From NCBI GenBank assembly GCA_019248085.1, contig JAEHHF010000008.1:1-21596 (forward strand): 21,596 nt of DNA, written 5' to 3'. This stretch comes from Candidatus Dojkabacteria bacterium S2_J21 (GTDB taxonomy: Bacteria; Patescibacteria; Dojkabacteria; SC72). Every line of letters starts with the position of its first letter. Position 1 is the stretch's first letter. The notes beneath the pieces are model-generated. The model worked only from the letters and a program-made list of their open reading frames with translations. It was not told the DNA's origin and ran no database searches. The translations under genes were made by a program, and so were the position numbers. Of the stretch, positions 14,354-21,596 are shown piece by piece.

Positions 14354-15745
14354 CTAAATTATAATTGTATCATTACGATCAGGACCGAAAGTAATCATAA
14401 CTGGTGTTGTTCGAGTATATTTGGAAATATAGTCAATGAATATTCTTACGTTTTCTTGTGTATCTTTATACTTCTTTACTTTCTTCAAAGCCTCTACATC
14501 CCACGGTTTCAGAGATTTATATACTGGGCTTATATCATCTAGAAATTCTTGGTCTGGGCGATAGTAGCTAACTTTGTTTCCTTTCATATACTTAATACAA
14601 ACCTTAACAGGAGACTCATATACGATATCCATATGGGTATAAACTAACTCTTCAATATCACTCACATCACAAAAATATTTAAGCATAACTAAATCCATAT
14701 GCGCGATATCTCTAGGTCTTCCAGTGGTAGTACCATATTCATATGCATCGTCACGGATTCTCTGAGCCGCTTTTTCTTCCATTATTGTAGGTAATTTCCT
14801 TTTCCCGACACTAGAAGTATATGTAGATTTGATAACGCCAAATTTCCCGGAAATATCTTTTGAATCAATAATTCCTTCTGTCGAAGAGGTAATTCCATCC
14901 AAACAACAATTGGAAGCAGAACAGTCCGGATATAATGCCCATCTTTGATCTAATCCGATTGCTTGAGCTTTTTCAAATATGAACGGAGTCTCAGATTTCC
15001 ATTCTTTACTAATATATTCATACATCGGATGGATGTACTGTTTTAGCTCTTCCCTAATTCGTTCTATGTTTTTTATGAAGACTTTCTCACTCCCAATGAT
15101 TTCTTCTCCTTTTCCAAATCTTCTTACAGTTAGTTCTTTCATATCTATACCCACACCTTTTATCCAATTGTTATATCTTTCATAGTGCTCCTTAAACAAT
15201 TCTTTCCAGTTCTCTCTATACAGATCTCTCAGTCTTAATGGGAATCTGTAGAGGACATCTGCATAACTAGGAGCAATACCACGTCCTGTTGCTGCCTTGC
15301 TACCAAGAGAACTACTATTACCTTCCTTTAATGCCAATTCAAATGCCCTATGTGTATCAAGATTAAGTACTGCCATCTCATCGATCATTAATTTTGCTGG
15401 TAATTTCTTAAATTCAAATACCTTTTTGATTTCCCTAATCTCTTCAAGTAAATCAATAGGGTGGATCACCATTCCTTTACCCAATATAACTACACATCCT
15501 TTCTGTAAAATACCTGATCCTATCTGATGTAGTCCAATCTTTTTCCCATTCATAGATATAGTATGCCCTGCATTTGCACCACCATTATCTCTGTATACAA
15601 TTACTTTTTTGAATCTTTTTAAGAAATATGATGTCAATTCATCTGTGATTCTACCTTTACCCTCATCCCCTAGGATTGCACCAATTACTGCCACTGAATT
15701 AGCTCTTCGCCCTGGCTTATTTAACGCTTTTTGTAGGTTATTCAT
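14354..15745 (-). CDS. purA: Divergent adenylosuccinate synthetase-family enzyme
   Basis: 463 residues. Clear PurA landmarks are GDEGKG (26-31, with catalytic D27), NAGHT (58-62, with catalytic H61), GRGIAPSYAD (154-163), GTTTGRPR (338-345), THMD (370-373, the guanine-recognition site, usually TKLD) and GPDR (454-457). PurA joins IMP and aspartate using GTP. Several usually fixed segments differ: FEGAQG reads FEKAQA (257-262), the HGTYP.VTSSN segment reads WALYPDCSASN, and the aspartate loop TRVG.G.FPT reads SSVGKRKLPT (311-320). A charged insertion fills about 175-250. It follows the FAD dehydrogenase by 16 bases. No other purine gene is in view. Family is sure; substrate is open. Confidence 0.85.
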   Translation of the reverse strand: MNNLQKALNKPGRRANSVAVIGAILGDEGKGRITDELTSYFLKRFKKVIVYRDNGGANAGHTISMNGKKIGLHQIGSGILQKGCVVILGKGMVIHPIDLLEEIREIKKVFEFKKLPAKLMIDEMAVLNLDTHRAFELALKEGNSSSLGSKAATGRGIAPSYADVLYRFPLRLRDLYRENWKELFKEHYERYNNWIKGVGIDMKELTVRRFGKGEEIIGSEKVFIKNIERIREELKQYIHPMYEYISKEWKSETPFIFEKAQAIGLDQRWALYPDCSASNCCLDGITSSTEGIIDSKDISGKFGVIKSTYTSSVGKRKLPTIMEEKAAQRIRDDAYEYGTTTGRPRDIAHMDLVMLKYFCDVSDIEELVYTHMDIVYESPVKVCIKYMKGNKVSYYRPDQEFLDDISPVYKSLKPWDVEALKKVKKYKDTQENVRIFIDYISKYTRTTPVMITFGPDRNDTIII

Positions 15746-15761
15746 TAATGTATTGATAAAA

Positions 15762-17096
15762 TTAAAGAGCTCTTGCGAATATAATTCCTGTGACAGCAGC
15801 TCCGGTTATGGCTCCAGAGATACCAGCAGCATCTCCCACAACATATAATCCCTTAACACTTGTCTGTAAACCCTTATCCGTTTTTATCTTAGAAGATCTG
15901 AATTTGACTTCTGGGGCATAGAGAAGAGTAGAGCCATTATTAATCCCTGGCATAACTTTATCTAATATCTCCAATCCTTCTTCAATATTCTTTACTATTC
16001 GGTATGGCAATGCCATAGCTATGTCACCAGGCGTAACATCTGAAAGAGATGGTAGAACAAATGATTTGGCTAATCTACTCCATGTACTTCTTCTTCCACT
16101 ACGTAAATCTTCTAATGATTGTAAAATTGGTTTATCTCCTCCAATTGTAGAAGCCACCTCTGCTATGGACTTCGCATATGCTATCGAATTCTCGACAGGT
16201 TCAGTAAGATTTACCTCTGAAAGAAATGCAAAATTTGATGTGTTGGATTTATGGTTAGAATTTGAATGACCATTTACACAGACATAACCATCATAGTCTT
16301 CGGTAGCAACCAAACCATTAGGACAGCTACAAAAGGTTCTAACAATATCATGGTAAGTGTTGGTCCTTACTTTATACACAGTCTCATACAAAGTCTCAGC
16401 TTGTCTTTGCATTATTGGCGCTGGGAATTCAACCCTTACACCAACTTCAACCTTGTCGTATGTATATTCTATTTTGTATTTTGTAGCAATCTTCTGCAAC
16501 CAGGTTGCCCTAATTCTACCAGGCGCCAAAAGTACGACCCTTCCCAAGATATGCTTTTTATCTTTGGTTAGAACTCCTTTCACAATATTATCTTTTACAA
16601 TCACATCTACTATTTCTGTTCTATCGATTATCTCAACCCCTCCCTTAATCAGATATTTTTGGAAATTCTGTATCACTATCCGAAGTTTATCTGTTCCTAC
16701 ATGGCGAGCTTTTCTAATTTCTAAATCCACGTCATTAATAGTAGCCTCTTTGATTAACTCTTCTAGTTCTTTAGTTTGCTTTGGAAAGTATTCCGAATCC
16801 ACTCCGAACTTAGTAAAGATTTCATCTACATAGTCCAAGACTTTTTGATAGTCAGGCTTAGGCATAATATGAAAAGCTTTCTCATGAGAAAGTGTTGCCG
16901 TTAAATGCAATTTGCCATCGGAGAATGTACCTGCTCCTCCCATCCCAGACATAACTTCTGTGGGTTTTCTATTCTCAATTCTATTGCCCATATCTACAAG
17001 CGCAATTTTTATAGCCTTGTGTGTTTGGAGAAGTTCATAACAAGCGAAAATACCTGCAGGACCCGCACCAACTACTATTACATCGTATTTGGACAT
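15762..17096 (-). CDS. FAD-dependent dehydrogenase, COG2509 type
   Basis: 444 residues. The N-terminal Rossmann motif VVGAGPAGIFACYELL (8-23) binds the FAD ADP part. MSGMGGAGTFSDGKL (49-63) is the signature of the COG2509 'uncharacterized FAD-dependent dehydrogenase' group. A second FAD contact, LYVVGDAAGISGAITGAAVTG, lies at the C-terminus. FCSCPNG in the middle contains a CxC pair that may be redox-active or bind metal. This group is common in anaerobes and candidate phyla, and its substrate has not been settled as far as I know. It heads the minus-strand group with purA and has a good promoter. Confidence 0.88.
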   Translation of the reverse strand: MSKYDVIVVGAGPAGIFACYELLQTHKAIKIALVDMGNRIENRKPTEVMSGMGGAGTFSDGKLHLTATLSHEKAFHIMPKPDYQKVLDYVDEIFTKFGVDSEYFPKQTKELEELIKEATINDVDLEIRKARHVGTDKLRIVIQNFQKYLIKGGVEIIDRTEIVDVIVKDNIVKGVLTKDKKHILGRVVLLAPGRIRATWLQKIATKYKIEYTYDKVEVGVRVEFPAPIMQRQAETLYETVYKVRTNTYHDIVRTFCSCPNGLVATEDYDGYVCVNGHSNSNHKSNTSNFAFLSEVNLTEPVENSIAYAKSIAEVASTIGGDKPILQSLEDLRSGRRSTWSRLAKSFVLPSLSDVTPGDIAMALPYRIVKNIEEGLEILDKVMPGINNGSTLLYAPEVKFRSSKIKTDKGLQTSVKGLYVVGDAAGISGAITGAAVTGIIFARAL

Positions 17097-17122
17097 AGAA
17101 ATATGTGGTTAGGTTACTTATC

Positions 17123-17151
17123 ATTATTCCAGAAGTCTGAATTTTTGACAA
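17123..17151 (-). promoter_or_regulatory. Promoter of the FAD dehydrogenase-purA operon
   Basis: On the minus strand TTGTCA (17151-17146), a 17-bp spacer and AATAAT (17128-17123), each one mismatch from consensus. The leader would be about 20 bases. On the plus strand the same -35 bases read TTGACA. Confidence 0.6.
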
Positions 17152-17174
17152 GGATTTTTAATTTTTTCTTTCTA

Positions 17175-17183
17175 TGCTACTAT
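17175..17183 (+). promoter_or_regulatory. Extended -10 promoter of the half-MFS gene, leaderless arrangement
   Basis: TGC followed by TACTAT (17178-17183), seven bases before the ATG at 17191. An overlapping TATATT (17181-17186) is an alternative. The TTGACA at 17145-17150 is 27 bp away, too far to be its -35. Confidence 0.4.
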
Positions 17184-17190
17184 ATTAATC

Positions 17191-17802
17191 ATGCTCAAGA
17201 GATATATAAAGAATTTTAACAAAGTAGTCCTTTTCCTTACACTAGCAGATGTTTTTACATGGGGTCCATTTTTTGTATTATCCACTCTAACTGGTCTATA
17301 CCTTTCTAAAAAGCTTGGTGTTGATACCGTTGAATTCGTCGGAATTGGAATGGCAATATATTTCTTAACCAGAGCAGTTACACAGATACCAATAGGGTAT
17401 ATAACAGATAAGATCAAAAAGGACAAAGACGAGATCTATATGCTCATCGCGGGAATTCTGTTAATGGGTTTTCCATATATATTGTACCCACAGATTTCTA
17501 GCCCCATCCATTTCTATATATTACAACTCATATTTGGATTAGGTGTATCATTGAATATCACCAACTGGAGGAAGCTCTTTGCTATGAATATCGATACTGG
17601 CAGAGAAGGTCGTCAGTATGCCTTCTACGAGACCATCATAAGTCTTTCTACCGTGATACTAAGTACAACAATTGGATTAATAGCAAATCTTGGAGATATG
17701 TACTTTGATTGGGTTATGGTTGGTTCTGGGATATTAATGATGGCGGGTAGTATATGGATCGTATTTACATTAAGAACAGAAAAAAGAAGAACAAATCACT
17801 AA
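17191..17802 (+). CDS. Half-length MFS-type membrane protein (six helices)
   Basis: 203 residues with about six membrane helices, half the usual twelve of a major facilitator transporter. The loop between helices 2 and 3 reads GYITDKIKKDKDE (about 69-81), a recognisable MFS motif A (GxxxDrxxrr). The protein ends with a basic tail (TEKRRTNH) rather than running into a second half, and the following sequence encodes no membrane helices in any frame I checked, so this is not an obvious frameshift. It may work as a homodimer or with another half transporter. Substrate unknown. It is followed two bases later by a 36-residue ORF, perhaps in one operon. Confidence 0.75.
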   Translation: MLKRYIKNFNKVVLFLTLADVFTWGPFFVLSTLTGLYLSKKLGVDTVEFVGIGMAIYFLTRAVTQIPIGYITDKIKKDKDEIYMLIAGILLMGFPYILYPQISSPIHFYILQLIFGLGVSLNITNWRKLFAMNIDTGREGRQYAFYETIISLSTVILSTTIGLIANLGDMYFDWVMVGSGILMMAGSIWIVFTLRTEKRRTNH

Positions 17803-17804
17803 AT

Positions 17805-17915
17805 ATGAATACAACCGAAATTAATCAAAGATTACGAGAGATAAATATATTACTGAGCTATATTCTTCAGAAAGTTCAACTTCTTAAGGATCAGGCGAGA
17901 TTAAATAAGATATAA
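17805..17915 (+). CDS. Small helical ORF, 36 residues
   Basis: ATG two bases after the half-MFS stop, TAA at 17915. The product is one amphipathic helix (INQRLREINILLSYILQKVQ and so on) with hydrophobic residues at heptad-like spacing, suggesting a short coiled coil. Tight packing between two genes and sensible composition favour it, but there is no Shine-Dalgarno site and its size allows chance. Confidence 0.4.
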   Translation: MNTTEINQRLREINILLSYILQKVQLLKDQARLNKI

Positions 17916-17925
17916 AACAAAGGAA

Positions 17926-18153
17926 ATGGACATACAAGGTACAAACTTAGAAAATATAGGAGCCCCTACACCAGAACTTGAGGTAGATCCTGAGCTTGTT
18001 GACACTGCCCAAAAGACATTTGAACAAATTCAAAGCCTTTGTGCAGAATTGGTTACAGGTACAAAGGATACTCAGAGCCAGGCCAGCCAACTTCTCGCGC
18101 AAGCAGAAGCACTTAAGAACGAAGTAGATATATACGCTCCCAAGAAAAGATAA
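17926..18153 (+). CDS. Small acidic helical protein, 75 residues
   Basis: Not recognised. After a proline-containing acidic start (GAPTPELEVDPELVD) the rest reads as one long helix pair (TAQKTFEQIQSLCAELV, then SQLLAQAEALKNEV) with a KKR end. There is one cysteine and no membrane segment. AGGA precedes the ATG by one base. It lies 29 bases before iscS and may be part of the same transcription unit, although iscS has its own -10 box. Confidence 0.6.
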   Translation: MDIQGTNLENIGAPTPELEVDPELVDTAQKTFEQIQSLCAELVTGTKDTQSQASQLLAQAEALKNEVDIYAPKKR

Positions 18154-18167
18154 AAACTAGTCCTATG

Positions 18168-18176
18168 TGATAAAAT
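18168..18176 (+). promoter_or_regulatory. Extended -10 promoter of iscS, leaderless arrangement
   Basis: TGA followed by TAAAAT (18171-18176), six bases before the ATG at 18183. The predicted first base is the A of the start codon. No -35 seen. Confidence 0.45.
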
Positions 18177-18182
18177 ATAGGT

Positions 18183-19373
18183 ATGGGAAATACCAAACCA
18201 ATATATTTAGACCACGCAGCTACCACTTCTGTTAAACCAGAGGTCTTAGAAGCTATGCTCCCATATTTCACTGAACAATACGGCAACCCATCCTCAATAT
18301 ATTCACTTGGGAGAGAAAACAAGAAAGCCATAGATGATGCGAGAGAAAAAGTTGCTAAAGCGTTAAATGCACAACCAAAAGAAATATTTTTTACAAGTGG
18401 AGGAACAGAAGCAGATAACTGGGCAATAAAAGGCGTGGCCTTTGCAAATGAATCAAAAGGAAAACACATTATTACTACCAACATAGAACATCATGCTGTT
18501 TTACACACATGTAAATATTTAGAAAAATATGGGTTTGAAATAACCTATGTACCAGTAGATGACAAAGGGATAGTACATGTAGAAGATATTGAGAAAGCCA
18601 TAAGGTCAGATACCATATTAATATCCATAATGTTTGCCAACAATGAGATAGGTACAATACAACCGATAAAAGAAATAGGGACATTGGCAAAAGAAAAAGG
18701 AATATATTTCCATACAGATGCAGTGCAAGCTGTTGGTAATGTCCATATTGATGTTAGAGATATGAACATTGATATGCTCTCACTCTCTGCACATAAATTC
18801 TACGGTCCTAAGGGCGTCGGAGTACTCTACATTCGAGATGGCGTACGAATATCAAGTATATTACATGGTGGCGCACAAGAGAGGGGTAAACGAGCAACAA
18901 CAGAGAATGTAGCGGGTATTGTAGGACTTGGGAAAGCTATTGAACTAGCTACAACAAATATTGATGAATACAATACAAAATTAATGAGGTTAAGGGATAG
19001 AGCTATAAGAGAAATATTAGAAGAAATACCATATACAAGATTAAATGGAGATGATAAGAATAGATTACCTGGGAATGTAAATATTTCCTTTGAGTTCATT
19101 GAAGGAGAATCAATCCTCCTTATGCTAGACATGAAAGGTATATGTGCTTCGAGTGGATCTGCATGTACCTCTGGTTCCCTTGATCCTTCTCATGTACTAC
19201 TTGCCATAGGATTACCACACGAGATAGCACATGGTTCTTTAAGATTAACATTTGGAGAAGAAAACACAGATAGTGATTTAGACTATCTATTAGAGACATT
19301 ACCTCCTATTATTGAGAAATTAAGAGCTATGTCCCCTTTATATGACACCTTTATTAAAAATGGAAGAATATAG
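18183..19373 (+). CDS. iscS: Cysteine desulfurase, IscS/NifS type
   Basis: 396 residues, a PLP enzyme that takes sulfur from cysteine as a persulfide. Signatures: YLDHAATT (8-15), [11 protein letters not shown] (71-81), H103 in IEHHAV stacking on PLP, HTDAVQA (177-183), the PLP lysine K205 in [10 protein letters not shown], and the sulfur-carrying C328 in [15 protein letters not shown], the group I (IscS/NifS) loop. Length is normal. Its end overlaps iscU by 14 bases, and iscU overlaps mnmA, so sulfur flows in one operon to Fe-S scaffold and tRNA thiolation. It is the obvious cluster source for the radical-SAM protein in this window. Confidence 0.96.
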   Translation: MGNTKPIYLDHAATTSVKPEVLEAMLPYFTEQYGNPSSIYSLGRENKKAIDDAREKVAKALNAQPKEIFFTSGGTEADNWAIKGVAFANESKGKHIITTNIEHHAVLHTCKYLEKYGFEITYVPVDDKGIVHVEDIEKAIRSDTILISIMFANNEIGTIQPIKEIGTLAKEKGIYFHTDAVQAVGNVHIDVRDMNIDMLSLSAHKFYGPKGVGVLYIRDGVRISSILHGGAQERGKRATTENVAGIVGLGKAIELATTNIDEYNTKLMRLRDRAIREILEEIPYTRLNGDDKNRLPGNVNISFEFIEGESILLMLDMKGICASSGSACTSGSLDPSHVLLAIGLPHEIAHGSLRLTFGEENTDSDLDYLLETLPPIIEKLRAMSPLYDTFIKNGRI

Positions 19374-19743
19374 TAAAAAAGTAATGGATCATTTCATGAA
19401 TCCTAGAAATGTAGGAGAGATTCCTGATGCAGATGGTATAGGACAGGTAGGAAATCCAGTGTGTGGGGATATCATGAAGATGTATCTTAAAATCAAAGAT
19501 AACGTTATTACTGATGTTAAGTTTAAGACCTTCGGATGTGGTGCTGCTGTAGCTACTAGTAGTATGGCAACCGAACTAATAATGGGTAAGACGTTGGAAG
19601 AAGCATTAGAGATATCAAACAAGACAGTATCAGAGGCATTAAATGGGTTACCTCCTGTAAAGATGCATTGCTCTAATCTTGCAGAACAAGCCATTAAAGC
19701 AGCTATAGATGATTACAAGAAGAAGAATGAATCATCAAAATAA
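19360..19743 (+). CDS. iscU: Fe-S cluster scaffold IscU
   Basis: 127 residues starting at the ATG at 19360, inside the end of iscS; the in-frame ATG at 19342 would add six unusual residues. The three cluster ligands are C35 (NPVCGD), C60 (FGCGAA) and C104 (MHCSNLA), with D37 beside the first. Sequence [14 protein letters not shown] replaces the LPPVK.HCS.LA pattern only slightly. It accepts sulfur from IscS and iron to build 2Fe-2S or 4Fe-4S clusters. The end overlaps mnmA by 17 bases. No HscA, HscB or ferredoxin gene is seen nearby, so it is a minimal system. Confidence 0.93.
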   Translation: MEEYSKKVMDHFMNPRNVGEIPDADGIGQVGNPVCGDIMKMYLKIKDNVITDVKFKTFGCGAAVATSSMATELIMGKTLEEALEISNKTVSEALNGLPPVKMHCSNLAEQAIKAAIDDYKKKNESSK

Positions 19744-20779
19744 AAGAAAAATCTTGGTTGGGATGAGTGGTGGCGTAGATAGCTCCGTTGCGGTTGCATT
19801 GCTTCAAGAACAAGGGTATGAAGTTATAGGAGCTACAATGCTGGTCCTAAAGGAAGAATGTAGAAATAACAAAGTAGAACAAGAAGCAAAGGAGGTGGCT
19901 GATAGATTAAAAATCGGACATGTATCTTTACATTTAGAAGAGACTTTTGATCAAAGAATCATCCAGTCCTTTTTAGCTGAATATCTACAGGGGAAAACTC
20001 CAAATCCATGTGTGCTATGTAACAGAATAGTAAAGTTTGAAGAACTTCTTCAATACGCGATATCACAAGATATTCTATATATAGCTACTGGCCACTATGC
20101 AAGAGTAGAAGAAAAAAATGGAAGATACCTACTTAAAAAATCAGAAAGTAAAACTAAAGATCAGACATACGTTCTCTACAATTTAAAACAAGAGCAGCTA
20201 GCTCATACCATATTTCCATTAGGGGAATACAACAAGGACAAGGTGAGAGAGATTGCAGAGAAATATAATCTAGGAGTTGCAAGCAAACCAGATAGTCAGG
20301 AGATATGTTTTGTAGAAGACAATGACTATGGTAAGTTCATATCTGAACATACAGATTCCGATATATTACCTGGTAATTTTGTGGATACCAAGGGGAACGT
20401 ATTAGGTCAACATAATGGAATATGTTACTACACTGTAGGACAAAGAAAAGGACTTGGTATTGCTAGTAACAAACCATTGTATGTTGTTGATATAGATATT
20501 GAGAAAAATGAAGTAGTACTTGGGGATGATGAAGAAACATTTGGTAGTACATTAACTGCAAGAGATCTCAACTGGATATCAATAGATCGTTTAGAAAAGG
20601 AGATGAGAGTTGAGGCCAAGATTCGATATGGAGCGAAGGAAGCACCTGCTACTGTTAGGCCTTTAGAGGATGGAAGAGTAGAGGTAATATTTGATACTCC
20701 ACAAAGAGCTATAACCTCAGGTCAAGCAGTAGTCTTCTATGATGGTGATATTGTAGTTGGTGGCGGAACTATTGAGTAA
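19727..20779 (+). CDS. mnmA: tRNA 2-thiouridylase MnmA
   Basis: 350 residues from the ATG at 19727; the ATG at 19709 would add six residues deeper inside iscU. MnmA adds sulfur to position 2 of the wobble uridine in tRNAs for Lys, Glu and Gln. The PP-loop SGGVDSS (14-20) binds ATP. C98 (NPCVLCNR) is the expected catalytic cysteine and C194 (DSQEICF) the one that carries the persulfide. C95 is an extra cysteine at a place often held by Asp. VGQRKGLG and the C-terminal beta-barrel (RYGA and RAITSGQAVVFY) are complete. IscS in the same operon can supply sulfur. Its end overlaps the convergent sortase-like gene by 11 bases. Confidence 0.96.
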   Translation: MNHQNKRKILVGMSGGVDSSVAVALLQEQGYEVIGATMLVLKEECRNNKVEQEAKEVADRLKIGHVSLHLEETFDQRIIQSFLAEYLQGKTPNPCVLCNRIVKFEELLQYAISQDILYIATGHYARVEEKNGRYLLKKSESKTKDQTYVLYNLKQEQLAHTIFPLGEYNKDKVREIAEKYNLGVASKPDSQEICFVEDNDYGKFISEHTDSDILPGNFVDTKGNVLGQHNGICYYTVGQRKGLGIASNKPLYVVDIDIEKNEVVLGDDEETFGSTLTARDLNWISIDRLEKEMRVEAKIRYGAKEAPATVRPLEDGRVEVIFDTPQRAITSGQAVVFYDGDIVVGGGTIE

Positions 20780-21455
20780 CTACTTCCCAGCCACTAAGTA
20801 ATCTTCTGTCTCCCTCTCTTTCAAGACATGTAGATATGATCAAGTCGGCGGTAGGCGCAGAGCTGTCTTGCAAGGTCTGTGTATCTTTTACCCATGTACA
20901 TTTCAATGTGACACTTCCAATCTTCATTTCTGTCCCTTCTAGTGTTCCTTTGTGATTTAACCAATCGAGTAGATCTCCAAAAAGATAGTATCTGGTAGTT
21001 TGGTACAATCCATTGTGTGGGAATAGTTGATATACTCCATCCTTAAGTAGTAAAGGGCCATTGAAAAGAATGTTTCCTTCATTGTCCAAATCATTTTGCC
21101 ATCTATACTCTCCCTTGAGTAATTGGTTTAGTTTGCTTAATGTGCTTTCTGAATATTCCCCTATATATGTATATTTAAATCTTACTGTTTTGTTTTGCCA
21201 TTTTACAGGGTAATCTCTGTTCAGAAGTTCAAAATTTACAATCTTCGCCTTATCCAATTCCAAAGAGAGACCCTCTTTGAGAGGGTCTTCCTTGGTTACA
21301 ACTTCTGAAGTTTGTATTTCGGTCTGTACTACAGTCTCTACACTTGTATTAACTACTAGATTAGTTCTAGTAGCTAGGTCTATGTAGATACTATAGCCTA
21401 CTGAGAGAGTAAGAAATATTACGAATAGGGTTAGTAATATTCTTCTCTTGCTCAT
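20769..21455 (-). CDS. Sortase-like transpeptidase
   Basis: 228 residues. A basic start and one membrane helix (about 5-25) form a signal anchor, and a Thr/Val-rich stalk follows to about 60. The C-terminal part shows a sortase layout: H147 in QLFPHNG, C210 in LIISTCLEREGDRRLL (the usual TLxTC strand) and R217 or R218 seven to eight residues later. The overall sequence is divergent, with little else recognisable, so class assignment is not safe. If active it would cleave sorting signals and link proteins outside the membrane. It starts one base after the stop of a gene whose product ends in a membrane helix and KK tail, a likely substrate. It converges on mnmA. Confidence 0.68.
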   Translation of the reverse strand: MSKRRILLTLFVIFLTLSVGYSIYIDLATRTNLVVNTSVETVVQTEIQTSEVVTKEDPLKEGLSLELDKAKIVNFELLNRDYPVKWQNKTVRFKYTYIGEYSESTLSKLNQLLKGEYRWQNDLDNEGNILFNGPLLLKDGVYQLFPHNGLYQTTRYYLFGDLLDWLNHKGTLEGTEMKIGSVTLKCTWVKDTQTLQDSSAPTADLIISTCLEREGDRRLLSGWEVVTQ

Positions 21456-21456
21456 T

Positions 21457-21596
21457 TTATTTCTTTAAATATTCTTTTCCTACAGATACAAATAGTACAC
21501 TGGTAATTGCTACCAATACAAATTGTAAGATGTATGCAGAAGAATCTAATCCACCTGCAGTATCTGCTGTGACTACATCGGTTGTACCTAGTACAT
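21457..21596 (-). CDS. C-terminus of a membrane-anchored protein, possible sortase substrate (partial)
   Basis: On the minus strand the frame is open from the window edge to TAA at 21457; the 5' part lies outside. The visible 45 residues contain VLGTTDVVTADTAGG, a membrane helix (YILQFVLVAITSVLFVSV) and a short charged tail (GKEYLKK). A short motif, helix and positive tail is the layout of a cell-wall sorting signal, and the sortase-like gene follows after one base. There is no exact LPXTG; LGTTD or ADTAG could stand in for it. A simple C-terminal membrane anchor is the alternative. Confidence 0.6.
   Translation of the reverse strand, partial: VLGTTDVVTADTAGGLDSSAYILQFVLVAITSVLFVSVGKEYLKK

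Noticed and set aside
14354..15745. Whether the PurA relative is a phage-type PurZ (2-aminoadenine pathway)
   Set aside because: In PurZ the catalytic aspartate of the GDEGKG motif is replaced (Ser); here D27 is kept, and no phage gene surrounds it.
16357..16833. Plus-strand ORF of 158 codons within the FAD dehydrogenase gene
   Set aside because: Antisense to conserved coding sequence; repetitive Ser/Ile/Leu composition and no family signature.
17191..17925. Frameshifted full-length MFS gene
   Set aside because: The sequence after 17802 encodes no membrane helices; it holds small polar helical ORFs and then iscS.
18113..18484. Minus-strand ORF of 123 codons over the iscS start
   Set aside because: Shadow of iscS on the opposite strand.
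20757..20797. TTGGTGGC / GCCACTAA pairing across the mnmA-sortase convergent ends
   Set aside because: The loop is 25 bases, one pair is G-U and no T-run follows; it is too weak to call a terminator.
1..21596. CRISPR array, tRNA, rRNA, insertion sequence or prophage
   Set aside because: I saw no regularly spaced repeats, no tRNA- or rRNA-like sequence, no transposase or integrase, and gene density is that of an ordinary chromosome.

Overview
The window is an AT-rich, densely packed piece of bacterial chromosome. I can support about 25 protein genes on both strands, often overlapping or only a few bases apart, and no rRNA, tRNA, CRISPR array or insertion sequence. The gene set points to a Patescibacteria (Candidate Phyla Radiation) bacterium or another small-genome monoderm. 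The signs are short family members (Obg without its C-terminal OCT domain, a half-length MFS protein), a DUF5652-like membrane protein, a COG2509-type FAD dehydrogenase, surface proteins with beta-propeller and Ig-like parts, a sortase-like enzyme and a heliorhodopsin. This placement is inference. UGA is a normal stop here (it ends obg), so the recoded-UGA lineages (SR1, Gracilibacteria) are unlikely.

Layout. 1-5.1 kb: cell-envelope genes. These are the C-terminal part of a large membrane-anchored surface protein, a secreted NagZ-type GH3 hexosaminidase, a membrane-anchored tandem Ig-like protein, a DUF5652-like protein, an orphan helical protein and a cupin. 5.2-8.8 kb: an orphan small protein, a DUF167 protein, obg and hemW (overlapping as ATGA) and a RimK-like ATP-grasp ligase. 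8.75-9.03 kb: an overlooked 37-residue, very basic protein with a full promoter, a strong Shine-Dalgarno site and a strong hairpin behind it. 9.0-11.2 kb: DEAD-box helicase and HAD phosphatase. 11.2-12.1 kb: a heliorhodopsin with retinal lysine and counterion intact, preceded by a structured dyad and followed by a textbook terminator that lies inside the coding end of the opposite gene.

12.1-17.1 kb (minus strand): FAD dehydrogenase, a divergent adenylosuccinate synthetase, an ALG5-like GT2 glycosyltransferase and a GT-C (PMT/ArnT-like) membrane glycosyltransferase. The last two probably work together in surface glycosylation. 17.2-20.8 kb (plus strand): half MFS protein, two small helical proteins, then iscS-iscU-mnmA, which supplies persulfide sulfur for Fe-S assembly and tRNA 2-thiouridine. 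20.8-21.6 kb (minus strand): a sortase-like protein directly downstream of the C-terminus of a membrane-anchored protein that may be its substrate.

The most useful results are: (1) the heliorhodopsin, with no retinal-synthesis gene in view; (2) a recurring TATAAT-type box only 5-8 bases before the start codon of many genes, predicting widespread leaderless mRNAs, while the 37-residue basic gene is the clear Shine-Dalgarno exception; (3) a PurA relative whose IMP- and aspartate-binding loops differ from the usual sequences; (4) a possible small RNA at 2.46-2.58 kb.
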